From Drechmeria coniospora (taxonomy: Eukaryota > Ascomycota > Sordariomycetes > Hypocreales > Ophiocordycipitaceae): a DNA stretch of 64,000 nt. Of this stretch, positions 42,101 to 53,386 are shown piece by piece (the first letter of the stretch is position 1; each line of letters opens with the position of its first letter). Location: NCBI RefSeq assembly GCF_001625195.1, contig NC_054391.1, forward strand, positions 3,069,390 through 3,133,389, given 5' to 3'. The notes below the pieces were generated by a model. That model searched no databases. It saw only the letters and a list, made by a program, of their open reading frames with translations, and was not told the origin of the DNA. The translations under genes and the position numbers were made by a program.

Positions 42101-42457
42101 AGCGGCGGTGAAAAAGATGGGCGCGGACGGACGGCCTCACCAGCTCCGTGTCGCAGCTATTTCGATCATTCGCCCGAGCGTCAGGTCAAGCACAAGGCGA
42201 GCACCCTCCATGCCATGACGCCTCTTTCGTTTCAGCGATTCGACACCGCCACCCGTCTCGCCTCTGTGATGAGCTGGCGGGATCATGCACAGGGGGCGAG
42301 CAAGAAGCCGTCACCGCCGCGGCCCGACAAAGAAAGCAAGACGAGGACGGCATCGTCGACGATTGGGAGCCTATTTCGCAAGTACAGCCGCTCCAAGGTG
42401 GAAGCGGTCGATGCGGACACGGGTGCGAGTACGGATACTGTTCTAAGAGACTCATGA
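39164..42457 (+). CDS. Large unknown Ser/Pro-rich protein, in frame with the preceding exon
   Basis: This 1097-codon open frame is in the same phase as the exon ending at the TAG just upstream. It is mostly disordered and rich in Ser, Pro, Thr and Arg, with many SP/TP sites (SPPPSPRILFP, TPRSGMPDSPTLPS) suggesting heavy phosphorylation. Motifs of unknown meaning include DFWYSFDSDEDLADEEL (about 168-184) and EKLWFWTPKWERFLIIP (about 370-386). The extreme C-terminus is basic (FRKYSRSK). No catalytic domain is seen. The ATG at 39164 lies six bases after the stop, so it is unlikely to be an independent gene; I treat it as the body of the gene starting at 38318. Confidence 0.65.
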   Translation: MMRYSEEVKKLEDICLATLRVVASTPTGSPRRDARDASSFRCFRDASSDTEVLTDHIVDAPEASGVDRPVSNSGNGCGPSYPSMFTNSSQPATPFVPGALLKGMPGREMSAAKTDGAAFGPDQSAPPILNYPDDLSKTEFHEHPLAKEWGISSDHKARLGLILPRQIPSRDFWYSFDSDEDLADEELRGNLATRSPGRNRRFVYDPPPVPPLPLIPESLRSTLTPKGLAKLFERKKQLRTEMEVTEEPASPTLALATTGTMFPASSVDRQKGRSAALNTRTCNSDTRLSGSSEPSNQTPFLDNSEHDIRPAPSNFTSHQVEDGNQYTPCEADFRLAQPRLSPMEYSRLYFVEKSRSRREGRECVLPAPEKLWFWTPKWERFLIIPSVPAAINRNIQPDSGEAYREEDMSDNESTETLKVQGPSIPCPRLSLNLDAMTALFPSVMNLARLGMRANVRSSRSAYESKVTQLMRLNGSFSASHRTSLTKNIEEIEGENDGNVPMDPGGQGQLSLPWQSADSMTEPGRELAVPTVAERVNSDSMGKSESKVVKSGLSANADHHSVPHDHAGMPMSLNQADAWPLSAAPSVKTAVQAGVLNQARAAVKRVKSFTPTSSPKFPRATVDRESLSPPPSPRILFPALERPVVEYNPTFLTPPCAASSPLANFDLTPTRGVVRTSPASVTRRVVAQGGGRLGGEGAHRAHLVPNQGFGRVKSSTVSMCNIDPAGAVDFLQLQPTPFEVGNHGSASRYSKRVSGCSWLARRLSDQVITQVSEFATTAEDRQRKNEELLGRREEFGPVTPLRTKKAQHISLERRELDEDGLDSTDADSKESTPPRAASALITPTRPGFGFKETRCPSSDGPPFQTADGWGSSGFTPRPQTPRSGMPDSPTLPSVASYTAEEDEMEAGRGQRRKGHGTTTGGRRPSTPSAVPEHVLDSPLAAALMEPTGQSSRVFSSDSSFSLDRCKGENSITILPSLGKASGGEKDGRGRTASPAPCRSYFDHSPERQVKHKASTLHAMTPLSFQRFDTATRLASVMSWRDHAQGASKKPSPPRPDKESKTRTASSTIGSLFRKYSRSKVEAVDADTGASTDTVLRDS

Positions 42458-43489
42458 TGGGGCACCAAGCAGCGGCTCATCGAGGCAGGCCAGGCAGAAA
42501 CTCGTTCTGTCGTGAACGAGGCGCGGAAAGCAACGTCCTACCTCGGGCACTTTGTCCAATCTTGGTCCCTGACCCGTTGCGGCTGCAAGAAGGAATACCA
42601 GGGCCAGGATAACCGCGGGTGTCGAAGCACACATCCATGTATGTAAGCCAAGCCTCGACGAGTTTGCACAGGTTATTTGAGTCAGCCGAATGATGTCGAG
42701 TTGACGGACACGACACTACGTGATCGGCCCTTGGCAGTGCGTCAAGAATGAAAGTAGACACTTCCTCCCTGTCCAACGAAGGCGGCCGCGGCACGTACGA
42801 CGCACGATTTCTGGCTTCGGCCGTGACTCAGGAATCAAACAGAGCAGCCGGAAAGCGGGCCGGCAGCGTACTGTCCCGGCTCCGGAGGCTGCGGGGTCCG
42901 GGTCCACGGTGACCGCAAGCCCGGCCCCACCCGGTGCTGTCCCGCCAGTACGTACCGGACAGTACGGAATACGGTAAGCTGTATTACTGTACTACCTACT
43001 CCGTACCATTACTATTACTGTTTGACTTATTAAAATAAATAATAAAAAAAGAATTACTTTTTAAAGAGTCAACTTAATTATTAACTTAAGAAAATTATAC
43101 CTAGCTGCTCTTAACGAGGATAAGTGTAAGGCCTTGTAAGCGAATGTGAGGTGCAGTATCCGCACTTTGGTGCGGATACTGGCGGATCATTTGATAGTTT
43201 TGGCCAGTTGGCCTAACGGTTAATTGATCAATCGTGAATATGGGCACACCTCCCCAAATGTGTTACAATTATGCACACCCGGATATTTACCCTCAATAAG
43301 GGATAGTTAATGTAGCATTATATACTATAATTCCATTTATCTAAACCCTTATACGGGGGTAAGAAGACGTATACAAGGTGGCGCAATGCACCTATCCATA
43401 GTAGAATCAACGCGATATCACGATACATACGTGCCTTATAGACCTCTGACAATTTCACCCAACATCTTTGCTTCCTCCCAGACGCCTGG
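42458..43489. other. Intergenic ending in a sharply AT-rich island
   Basis: 42.46-42.95 kb has normal GC and no recognisable gene. From about 42.96 to 43.45 kb the sequence becomes strongly AT-rich (for example around 43020-43100), after a CTACTCCGTACC element near 42995. It contains the hairpin at 43155-43180. This island is the 3' flank of the acetolactate synthase gene. Confidence 0.5.
43155..43180. repeat. Perfect 10-bp inverted repeat with 6-base loop
   Basis: AGTATCCGCA and TGCGGATACT flank a CTTTGG loop within the AT-rich island. It could be a transposon or MITE terminus, or a terminator-like hairpin for the acetolactate synthase transcript ending nearby. No partner terminal repeat or transposase was found. 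Confidence 0.55.
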
Positions 43490-46141
43490 CTAAGAACCGT
43501 GAAGACCGCTGGTTCGCTTGCGCATAAGGTGTCGCCGGGCCTTGTCCTTTTCTGCAATCAACCGCCGTTAGCAAATAGCCATATCATCGTGTTACAGTCC
43601 CAGGAACTATTGCCTACCTCTATCATAAACCAAGAACTCGTGTAGGCCAGCACCTGCTGGTACCATGGGCAGGACAGGCACCTTCTTATCGGTAATAACC
43701 TCGAGAAGAGCTGGACCGTTTGTGTTGATGAGCCACTCGAGGCTAGCCCGAACGTCCTCTGGCTTGGAGACCTTCCTCGCCTGCACACCCATTGCGTCGG
43801 CCAACTTGACAAAGTCCGGATTCCGCTGGTGGGTGTGTGCATAGCGGTCCTCATAGAACAGGTTCTGCCATTGGGTAACCATGCCTTGCTCCTCGTTATT
43901 CAGAATAATAACCTTGACGCCAATGTTAAATTGAGCAGCGGTGGAGAGCTCTGTTAGGGTCATGTTAAATGATGCATCGCCGTCAATATCGATCACGAGG
44001 GCGTCTGGTCTCGCTACTGCAACTCCAATCGCACTTGGCAGCCCAAAGCCCATCGTGCCTGCATCCCAGGGTCAGAATTAGGGTCGTTACAAACTTCAAT
44101 GACCAAGAAACATGACAAGATTTGGGTTGGGGTTAGGAAAGGCCGGAGAGAAACGGCCAAGGTGCAGCAAAAAAATATCACGTACCTAGTCCGCCGCTCG
44201 TAACAAACGATCGAGGCTCTCTCCACGAGTAGTGCTGTGCTACCCACATTTGCTACTTCAGGTCAGTTGGTGTTCGTAATAGTGTTGGCTGCTCATGAGG
44301 AACTCACATGCTGGCCCACTCCAGTCGAGATGATTGTTTTCTTGTCAAGTTTAGAGGTGAGATCGCTCAGCTCCTCAATTAGGGACTGGGGTTTAATGAG
44401 ACCGTTGCCTCCAGGAGAGTCGGCGCGCTCATAGTTGGAAAGAGGCCACTTGGCCTTCCATTCGGATATCTTGTTGAACCATTCGCTTCGTTGCTCCATG
44501 CTTGTAGGTGTGAGCATGGGCATAAGCATCTTGAGGTTAGTGGCAACATCGCCCTCAATAGCCTCAGTTGCTTGAACGACCTTGTTAATATTCTTCGGCA
44601 ATATATCAAAATGAATGATGCCACCTCGCTTCTCAGCTGCTGCAGCTTTGGCATTAGGAGCAAATTTTGAGGTATTCAGGACAACACGGTCATCAAAGCG
44701 AGCACCAAGAGCAATAATAAGGTCGGCCTCCTGCATAGACATATTGGCATATGCCATGCCATGCATACCCAACATGTGTAATGACTTTTCGTCGCGCTCA
44801 TCAAATGCACCAAGGCCCTGGAGGGTTGTTGTAACAGGAATAGAACACTTATCAGCTAGCTCGCGAAGAAGCTCAGTTCCACCCTCAGACTGGATGATGC
44901 CTTGACCAGCATAAATGATAGGCTGCTTAGCTACTTTGATAAGCTCAGCAGCACGACCAAGGGTGGTATTAAGCTGCTTCTCTTGTAGTCGTTTGGCAGC
45001 TTGAGAGGCGATGCTTGGGTAAGAGGGTAGGCAAGTTTGTGTTGGTATAGCCTTTCGAAGAATGCCGGCTGTAATGTCCTTAGGAAGGTCAATGAGAACA
45101 GGGCCGGGACGACCACTGGTAGCAATGTCGAAAGCCTCGTTAATTCGACGCGGGAGCTCAGCAATGCTTGTAACCATGCAATTCCACTTGCACGCACTCC
45201 GGCTAATGCCCACAGTATCGCACTCTTGAAACGCGTCCAGTCCGATGGCACTTGTTACGACCTGTCCGGTAAAGACGACTATGGGAGTGCCATCTGAGAG
45301 AGCATCTTGCATGGGCGTGATGAGATTGGTCGCTCCTGGACCCGACGTAACGAGTACCACGCCAGGTTTCCCGGAGGCACGTGCGTACCCTATGATGTAT
45401 TAATATAAACCTTGGTCAACCAAGCAACAAGCCTTACCTTGTGCCATGTGGCCGGCGCCTTGTTCGTGTCGAGGCAAGATAAAATCGAAGTGTTCCGAGT
45501 TGTAGATGGCATCAAAGACGGGAAGGATGGCGCCTCCGGGGTAGCCGACTAGGACTGGTTAGTTCTCATCTGGCCCTGCCGACGATGACAAGTTCGGTTG
45601 GACAAGGAAGACAAACAAATATGCTTCACACCGTGTCTGCGCATCATCTCATGAAAGATCTCGCCGCCGGTCTTTCCGATGAACCTGAAGGCACATGAGC
45701 AAGGGCTCATCGTGGTTTGGGAGAGAATTCTTACGACTCATCCATCTCGGGTTTCGATTGGTTGACAAGAGGCTGAACATGACGACGAGATTCGGGTTCC
45801 AAGTTGAAGGCGGGGCTGGGCACCGGGCGAGTCTGACTGTAAAGCAGGTCAGCAACATGATTGACATGAGATTAATGATGAAACATCGATTCACTTGGTG
45901 GAGCGAGCGTTGGGGCACTCCTCGGCGCCGGTGAAGCGTGACACCACGAACGTTATGAGGGTGCAAAGGACCAAGAAAAACAGCCAGAAACTTACGGCGC
46001 GGCAGAAGTGCTATCAGTGGCCTTTGTTCTTTGCGTCGCCGGCAGCTTTGACTGCGCAAGAGCGGCTGTGGGCGGCGTCGTCCAGGCCCTCGCCTGCCCA
46101 AGGGCGCGGATAGCCTTTCTCGTAGGGCGATTTCGGAGCAT
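43490..46141 (-). CDS. ILV2: Acetolactate (acetohydroxyacid) synthase catalytic subunit
   Basis: I read eight exons: complement(join(43490..43551,43618..44058,44186..44252,44308..45389,45438..45548,45617..45684,45735..45836,45996..46141)), 692 residues, all junctions in frame. The enzyme condenses pyruvate (or pyruvate plus 2-ketobutyrate) in the first common step of valine, leucine and isoleucine synthesis, in mitochondria, with TPP, Mg2+ and FAD. The first ~45 residues are an Arg/Ala-rich presequence. Visible marks: [21 protein letters not shown] with the catalytic Glu, [22 protein letters not shown], the TPP motif [22 protein letters not shown], and a C-terminal RRHLMRKR. Oddities: [16 protein letters not shown] has Val187 where the family has Pro, and VL at 379-380 replaces the usual TG after FDDRV. 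Third positions are richer in A/T than in neighbouring genes. It may be a divergent second copy. Confidence 0.95.
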
Positions 46142-46321
46142 CGCGGAGCAGTCGATGGATTCGGAGGGGAGGAACGTCGGGTTAGGATGGGAAAGGAAAG
46201 ATCTAAATTGCGTGAGTGAGCATAAGCGCTCGGTGAAGAGAAAGGGAATCCGAAGATGCCAGTCTTTGCTTCGGGATCGAGGATGATGAAAAAGAAAAGG
46301 TTGTTGGAGGAAGAAGGAGGG

Positions 46322-46439
46322 GCAGGTGCTGGCGCTACCAGGTAGTGCAGCGCAGCACAGTGCGAAGAGGCGAGGGAGGGGCAGGTGCTGACGCTACTAG
46401 GTAGTGCAACGCAGCACAGTGCGAGGAGGCGAGGGAGGT
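46322..46439. repeat. Tandem 59-bp duplication upstream of acetolactate synthase
   Basis: Two head-to-tail copies start GCAGGTGCTGRCGCTAC at 46322 and 46381 and carry CAGCACAGTGCGARGAGGCG. They differ only by a few G/A and C/T changes. They sit about 180-300 bp upstream of the ATG at 46141, inside the probable promoter. Confidence 0.85.
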
Positions 46440-47337
46440 GGGAGAGGCTAGCCAAGGAAGGTTTGGCTCTGGATCGGAGCGAAGCCGGACAAAAACCTGG
46501 GGCAAGACTCAATAAAAAAAATTGGCACCACAGAGTGAGATTAAAGTGCCCCCCACACACAGTCACTGTAGAGTCAAGACATTCGCAGCCAAGCTCCGAC
46601 GTCGTCCGGCAAAAAATACGGGGCCTCTATTCGTGCCAGGTAGCCAATCGCGCGTACGTTTCAACGCCACCAGTAGAGCGCATGGTGGCGCCGTTTGATT
46701 AGTAATCAAGGAACCGGCCGCTGTAGTTGTCCGCAAGCTCACCATGGTTGGCGTGCGGGGCGACATCGGAGTAAATGACCCATAACGAGCTGCAGCCACC
46801 TCCAACTCTTCTCCCTCCCCCCCCCATCCCGCCTCCGGTGCACGGAGCTAGCCAAGTTCTGCGAATAGACAGATCTTCATACAAGAGGAGCAAGGCGGCG
46901 TCCACCACGCATGCAGTATTGCGTCAAGAACAATCTGGAAACTTTCCTCTTCTTCTTTTCTGGTAGTTGCACGGCACACTTGAATGAACTTTGTCTTCTC
47001 AAAGTGGTAGTTTGTCGGGCACTATAAGTTACCGTGTCTTGCTGAGTTGGTGAAATGATTATCCAAATGCATCGCACAGGAACACAAACCTGCCCCGATC
47101 CCAGCCCAGCAACCTCGCAAACACCTGGCTCGTCTCACAGTCCTTGTCCAGAGACCTGTTGGACTTTGCTTCAGCTCGAGTCTCGCTGAGCATGTACTCA
47201 GCTGGCGAATAAATATCCGCCGAAACCATGCCATGGTAACAAATCACACAGCATTCTCGCGTTCCTCACAAGCCTCAATTCTTCGATCCTTTCTCGAACT
47301 TGATCGACCTTGACTTGGCTGGTGCTGGGTTTTTGGT
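46440..47337. other. Intergenic, promoter side of acetolactate synthase
   Basis: The stretch is of mixed composition with a CT-rich part at about 46800-46830. No gene was recognised. Confidence 0.4.
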
Positions 47338-48854
47338 TCAGTTCGACCGCGATTGCCCATGCGTTTTCCGCAACTCCAAACCCAGTTTGATGGTTTCGTC
47401 TTCCTTGAGGGTCCAGGCCCGCTGCTCGAGTCTACGTATCAATTGACTAACCCTCTTGTATATCGCACTTTGGGTTCGGTCAATGTCGGATTCCTGGTGA
47501 ACTTTGGCCGCAATTTTCTGCTGCATTTTCCCGGCTTAAAGTAAGATTTGATCGTCTTGTCTTCCTCAGGCGCTTGCTTACGTGCACCGGTTTTCCATCC
47601 TCGTGGGTTGTCGTATCCGTGGTACGATCGGTGGTTTACCATCCTCGTGGGTTGTCGCATCCGTAGTACGATCGGTATCAAACTCCTGGTTCACTTCGGT
47701 CGTCATCTGTTCCTCCATTGCGCCCAGCTCCGCATTCGACTGCATCATGTCGTCCTCGGCGTCACGGCAATGCCGTTTCCTGCGCCTGTGCTTCGGGCTG
47801 GGTAGAGGCGAGGTTTCATCGGCCAGTCGTTTTCTCGCCGACGAGATAGAAGTCGAATGCTGTTCGAGTTTAGCATCCCCTTCCGCATACTGGCCGGTAG
47901 TTCAGTGTGAGGGCACCGAGGCGTTGCTTTGCTGAAGTGAATAGGTAGCTCGCTCTTGTCATCAGAGCCATCAGGTTGGGCATCGTCTTTTTGAGCTTCT
48001 TGGATAGCCAGGGTCATGAAAGGGCTTTGTTCAACGGTCATGCCGCACACCAATTCTTCCAAAGAGGTGCGATCAAAGCACCGTAACGATCGCGCAGCCC
48101 AAGAATTCTTATGGTTGTGTTGTGCTTTCCCAGAGCAGCTTCAATGGCATCCCATGCGCCTTGCTTTTCCAAGAACTCCTGAACCTAACGCGACGATAGG
48201 TCTGGGTTGAGCTCTTTGCCGCCATCACGGCCCACGAAAGAGCATGTGTTTTTTTGGGACTTAAGGAAAGAGTCGCGCAAATTTTCTCGCAAGAGGCACT
48301 GTCCTAGCTTCGCATCGGCTGGAAGTTCGCCGGTCCGAATGTAAGTCAGAACCCATTCGAAAAGGAATTTCGCAGTCTCCCGCTGATTGAAGCCCCAGAT
48401 ATTTAGGAGCAAATTTTCCAAGTGTGTTTTTATCCTTTTCCTCAGGCGTTTCTGGTCCATCACTGTCACCGAATACAGATCGATGGACATCCTGCATACG
48501 ACGAGCCAAGACTGCAAGAGTAGACGTTTTGTACTGACTTATTATTCATGGTGCGTCGGCCCGAACATTGATGCGCATCAAAGTCTTGCGTGTCGGGAAG
48601 GCAGAGTGAGCAGCCGCTGCTGAAAGCCCCGGTCAAGAGGCCATCAGTACCCCGAGTCGATCTGCGTCAGACTGGAATAGAGATTCGTCCCATTCTTCGT
48701 CCCTTCCACACTCCGCGTCTTCCATCGCTTCATCGTCTGACGAAACAAAGCTGGATGGCTGTGGGGCCACGGGCACCATGAATTTGGAATCTCCTCTTGC
48801 TGGACCGCTATCCATGGTTGCGTCATATTTCCATGCAGGAAGAGTGTCGCTCAC
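47338..48854 (-). pseudogene. Probable decayed Myb/SANT-like gene
   Basis: Several minus-strand fragments in shifting frames suggest one broken gene. The 5' end at 48854 gives an acidic stretch (FVSSDDEAMEDAECGRDEEW). Around 48517-48185 there is FNQRETAKFLFEWVLTYIRT in one frame and ARRMQDVHRSVFGDSDG in another. Near 47.35-47.58 kb there are two SANT-like pieces: EEDKTIKSYF, then in a different frame KIAAKVHQESDIDRTQSAIY, and RAWTLKEDETIKLGL. W/x..EED..I spacing followed by a basic helix is typical of Myb/SANT DNA-binding repeats. Frame changes without good splice sites point to decay, though a many-exon gene is possible. Two ~43-bp direct repeats (CCATCCTCGTGGGTTGTCG at 47596 and 47639) lie inside. 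Confidence 0.4.
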
Positions 48855-51800
48855 CAGGTATTGAGAACTTCAATACCAGGTCCCTAGAATAGGGCGGCAA
48901 GTCGGCAAAGCACGGCATGGAGGCACACCGTCTGCCAAAAGCCGCGCTCGCGACGCGTTCCAATTCGAAGCATCTCTGGCCACTAACCGGCAGATTAGTA
49001 GTTGAGTCGGTGACGATCAGCGAACACCGGCTGATGTTTTTTTTTCTGCATCCGAGGTCACCAAGTTGTTTGTTTGAATCGATGTAGTTGTACTTGGGTG
49101 TGTGTACTCCGTACTTGCAAGTAAGCATATGAACTCTGGTTGCTATCAATAAGACATGGTGAGGAACTGCTCCGGTGTGCAAGATACGTGCAGAGTCCGG
49201 TTAGCTGATCCAAGTTGCCAAGAGTGTTCTATAACATCCTTGTAAGTATGCGTACTTACAGTACTCCGTAATACTTGTACTGCACCGTACAGTACTACTG
49301 CGGCAGGTAAGTAGTTGTACTGTACTCCGTACTCCGTGGTTGTATGCAAGTTCTCATTTGCCAAGGTGATCGATGCAATAGGAGGCGGGGGCTGTGTCAT
49401 ATGGGCCTCTTGGCGTGGGGCTCGGTCCATACTTACAGTACATGCGGGGGGAGAGACCGTCTCCGTCCCGAACGCCCGAGAATCATCAGCGGCTGACGAT
49501 GCATCACTGGCTCATTGTTCTGCTTGTCTGCTGGATTGAAACCAAGGGTCTCCCCCTCCATGGCAAAGTCCCAGCCAGTGGTGTTTTATTGGGTACTTTG
49601 TTTGGTACCGATGCCTCCTGAGCTGGTGCACGAGGGAAACGCCCATGTGTAGGGATGGCAAAGCCAGGTGCTGACCAATATGGCATCCTCGGCCACTTCG
49701 GGAGGTTGCGGGATAGAGAAGCGGCTAGTCTTCGTAAATGAGACAGGTTAGGAACGTCTTTCACGAGGACGCCGTCGGAATACCACCATCCATCCTCCAT
49801 CGTGGCCTGTTGCTGACATTTCTCGGTGAAAGAACACTACCCTTGCATCACATCGTCGTAGCCCACATGTGATTGCAAGGGAAACAACTACCAATCTGGG
49901 GAAGCCGACAACGTGCAACGTTGTTTTTTTGGGTAATTATCTCTTGCATTACGCACGCCCCGACGCATACCTGCACACGGCCTTGGAGTGTGCCGGGGGG
50001 GGGGGTTCTTACTTACTCATACAGCAACAGCCAGCTGTGGGTGAGCTGCCGCAACGGTACGCCTCCTCAGGATCCTCGGAGACCTACCAATTTCCCATTG
50101 TTTGGCATCCACAGCCGCTGGCAGTTTGTGTCCTCTCGTATTCGGTCAGACACACAGGGCCATCGTGACCGCGTCTTTTCCTTGGTCGAGCTGTTTCATA
50201 ATACAGAAGCACCAGGCCATGAAGGAGCAGAGAACCTATGCGCTCAGCCATACCCGTGGGCACCTTGCCATCGCACGATGACTCGTAATATCATGGCGCA
50301 TAGTGCACGTCCCTTGCTGCCGGGTGCAACGCCAGCAGGTATGGGGCGATGAAGACCGGGGAGGGACACAGACTCGTGTCTAATCCGGTGCCTGCTGGAG
50401 ATGTCCCTGTGAGTCTTTCACGATGTGACGTCGGCTTCGGGTACGTGTACGTGTACGTACGTGTCCTCGTACCGTGGCTTTGAACCAGTGCACAGGCCAG
50501 CGAACGTTCGATGCCTGGTCACCCACACGTGCCATGTGGGTGGGTGGGCGTGCACGTCTCGTGTGCGGTTCGTCCAGGGCGCGAGTCTCTCGTCCCGCTA
50601 TCCGTTGTCCGCAACGGCCCGGAACGAGGATGAGCCCATGGCTGCCGATTAAAGCGATGGCGTCCGTGTGCGTTTCCTCCCCTGCGCGCGACTGCTGTAC
50701 CTAGTACGTACTTGTACCAACAATGCTACAGGCGTGCACGTTTGCGTTAGCACTTGAGCAACATGGTGCAGGTAGGTACTTCTACATTCATTGCTTCTTC
50801 CAGCACCAGGCCGCTGCGTGACCGTTGATTTCCTGCAGGGACCTTGACAGCCGCCTCAAAGGCATGATGGTGCACGACAGCACCCGTAACGGCATTCGTC
50901 CGAGGACCAGCAGGTGCCGCCTCAGCTTGTAGGGAATGTGCGTGCACGAACCTGAGTACTTGCATGTCTCGACTCCCCACCACCACACGGACCGTGGTCA
51001 GGTGTTGCATACCCCCTAATGCCGTCTTGCGGCCACCAAAGGTCCAGGACGAGGCTGTACCAGCATGTTTGGCGAGGGGAGAGGATTCCCACATGCCGAA
51101 CTGGAAGCCGGCATGGCTGTCGACAATGAAGGTATCGATTGTATTCCCCCCCCCAAGGAATCGAGCAGGGTCGGACGAGGAGGTCGGAAGTCTCGTGTAG
51201 GGTTCCGAGTCGCTCGGTGTGTGCAGCGACCTTTTTTCGAACGGCCCAAGGGACAATAGTCATCCTCGTGGAGAGAAGTTATTTTTTTTTTCATCATGCA
51301 ATCGTGAGGTGGGTTACGTACGGTACGTTGTACAAAAGTACGGCGAGCCCGTCCTTTCCTTCTCGTCGCAATCATCCGTTTGGGAAGGAAGGGGAGGCCC
51401 GGGCCGCACTTCCCAGTGGGACTAGGCACACAGTAATTATCTCGTCGCACGATGCCGATGGCACACTGTGTGTTCGCTTGCACTTGCCGCAGTAAATTTG
51501 ACTTGTCACAAGGACGGACGGATGCCTCATCGGCGGGGAGCTCAACGAAGTATCGTGTACTTTGCATTGTTTGGCTTAAATGGGAAAGAAGCAGCCTAGG
51601 TGAGGCAGATGACCAGGATGGACTCACCGCAGTCATTCATTCATCCGCCCCAAACCTTCCGACGAGCAGTTCGCCGGCTTTGCTGCCCAGACACCCGTTC
51701 TTCACTGTCGGTGACGGCACCATTGCGAGCACCGCATCGCAAAGCCACCATCGGTGACGGTGACAATGTCCGTCTACTTGCGTGGCGGCAACAGTGCCAG

Positions 51801-53386
51801 GCTCCGAGGCAGCGCCAGCCATCCGGCCGACCGAGCAGCCCTCGTCCCTCTCAAGTCTCGACTCCTGCAGCTTATGCCACAGCACCTCTCTCGTGCCAGC
51901 AAAGGAGCAGATGGATGGTAAGCACCAGGGCCCAATCGTCACGACTCTCGGTGCTGGTGTTGCAACTAGCTGGCAAAGGTGCCGACTGGAAGCTGCGTGT
52001 GTGCCCAACGCTGCCACGGACCAGCAGCGACGCCGCCGGCCTGCATGCCCTGATTTGATGGGTTACACGGCATCGAAAGTAGGGCTTGCCCACGATGCCC
52101 CTCTCCCCGGAACGGTTCCCTCGCATCTCCGTCCGTCGTTTTCGATCAAATCATGAAGAGTGGGGTTCCGCCCGCATACGACTCATGCAGCTGCCCATGA
52201 TATCATGATACAGCAGCCGTGCATCCAACGCTGCAACCGACATGCCGCCGCCCCGCTCCATTGGGCAGCCCAGTCCGAGCCGGCTCAAGGGACAAGATAC
52301 GGCAGCAGAAGTTCACGGTACGAGGAGCGCTCGAATGGCAATCCTCGGGCGAATGCGGCCTAGGCCAAGCGGTCTAGCAGTCGAGGCGCTTCGACATCCT
52401 CGGCCCTGACTTCAGCCTCCAGCCTCCAGTCACTTGGCTCCAGTCATCAGCCGTCCGGTTTGACCCCTCACCACACCGTTTCTTTCATTCCTCTCCTTCA
52501 TCCTCCCACCTGGCCGCCTTGGTCAGACGAGGAAACCGTAACTGATTTGTCCGTGACAGACAGGGACCGGGGGTCAAGCTACATGTACCCAGAAGTACCT
52601 CCGCCGGCCCTTGCCTCCACGCTGGGGATGTGATGTGATGTGACCCCGGCGGGAGGAATCCTAGAATGCCCCTCGAGGTCGACCTCATCCTCGAGATGGG
52701 TGAGGCTTCGTTGCCGTCGACAACTCCCGAGGACGGCGAGTGCCTCGCCCAGACCGACAGGCTCCTGCCCGGATAAGTCTGCATCGTCCTCGCCGAGTAG
52801 CGAGAACGTCGCGCGTGCTCTTGTCCATCTTCGACATCCTTCATCGTCACATCCCGTCGCCCTCCATCCGTCGGCCTTCCCATTCTTATACGACCGGGGT
52901 CCCCCTAGGCGGCCACCCGGCGGCCAGCCTGCGGGCGGGTGTGGGGGATTGCTCCCACACACTAACTGACGCACCAGGACCAGGCTCCGGATGGATATCT
53001 GGCATGCGCCTAGACGGTAGATTGGAATCGTCTTCGCCTCCCTGTCCGCAAATAAGACCTGTCTACCACCTCCCCCGTCAGCCACCGTACCGTCGACCAT
53101 CCTCTAGACCTTGCAAACGATCCTCGTTGCTTGTCGCCCGTCCTCGACAGCGGCAGAAGCTTTGGTCGGCTTCTGGCACTCGTCTCGACAGGCCCTGCGA
53201 GTCTCTGACAACCAACACCCCACAATTTTCCTGCATGATCCTACCGGCCGTCGACGCTTGAACCTTGACACACCTTGTCTCGGTCGTCAACTTGCCGATC
53301 CAGGTCGGAACTGTGCTCTGGCAAGCCGGAGTCAGCACGATTTGTCGAGGTACCACATCCGGGCATGGGTTCGTCAATGACTAGCA
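48855..53386. other. 4.5-kb intergenic region, no recognised gene
   Basis: It contains GTAC-rich stretches with TACTCCGTAC at 49105-49114, repeated TACTCCGTAC at about 49320, and a 10-base G run near 49996. Several 100-200-codon frames (50747-51256 minus, 51016-51636 minus, 52640-53100) lack domains, splice support or consistent codon bias. The last several hundred bases, CT-rich in places, are probably promoter and leader of the transcription factor at 53387. Confidence 0.45.

Noticed and set aside
38000..53000. A secondary-metabolite cluster around the acetolactate synthase
   Set aside because: No polyketide, peptide or terpene synthase, P450 or transporter gene is recognisable within the window.
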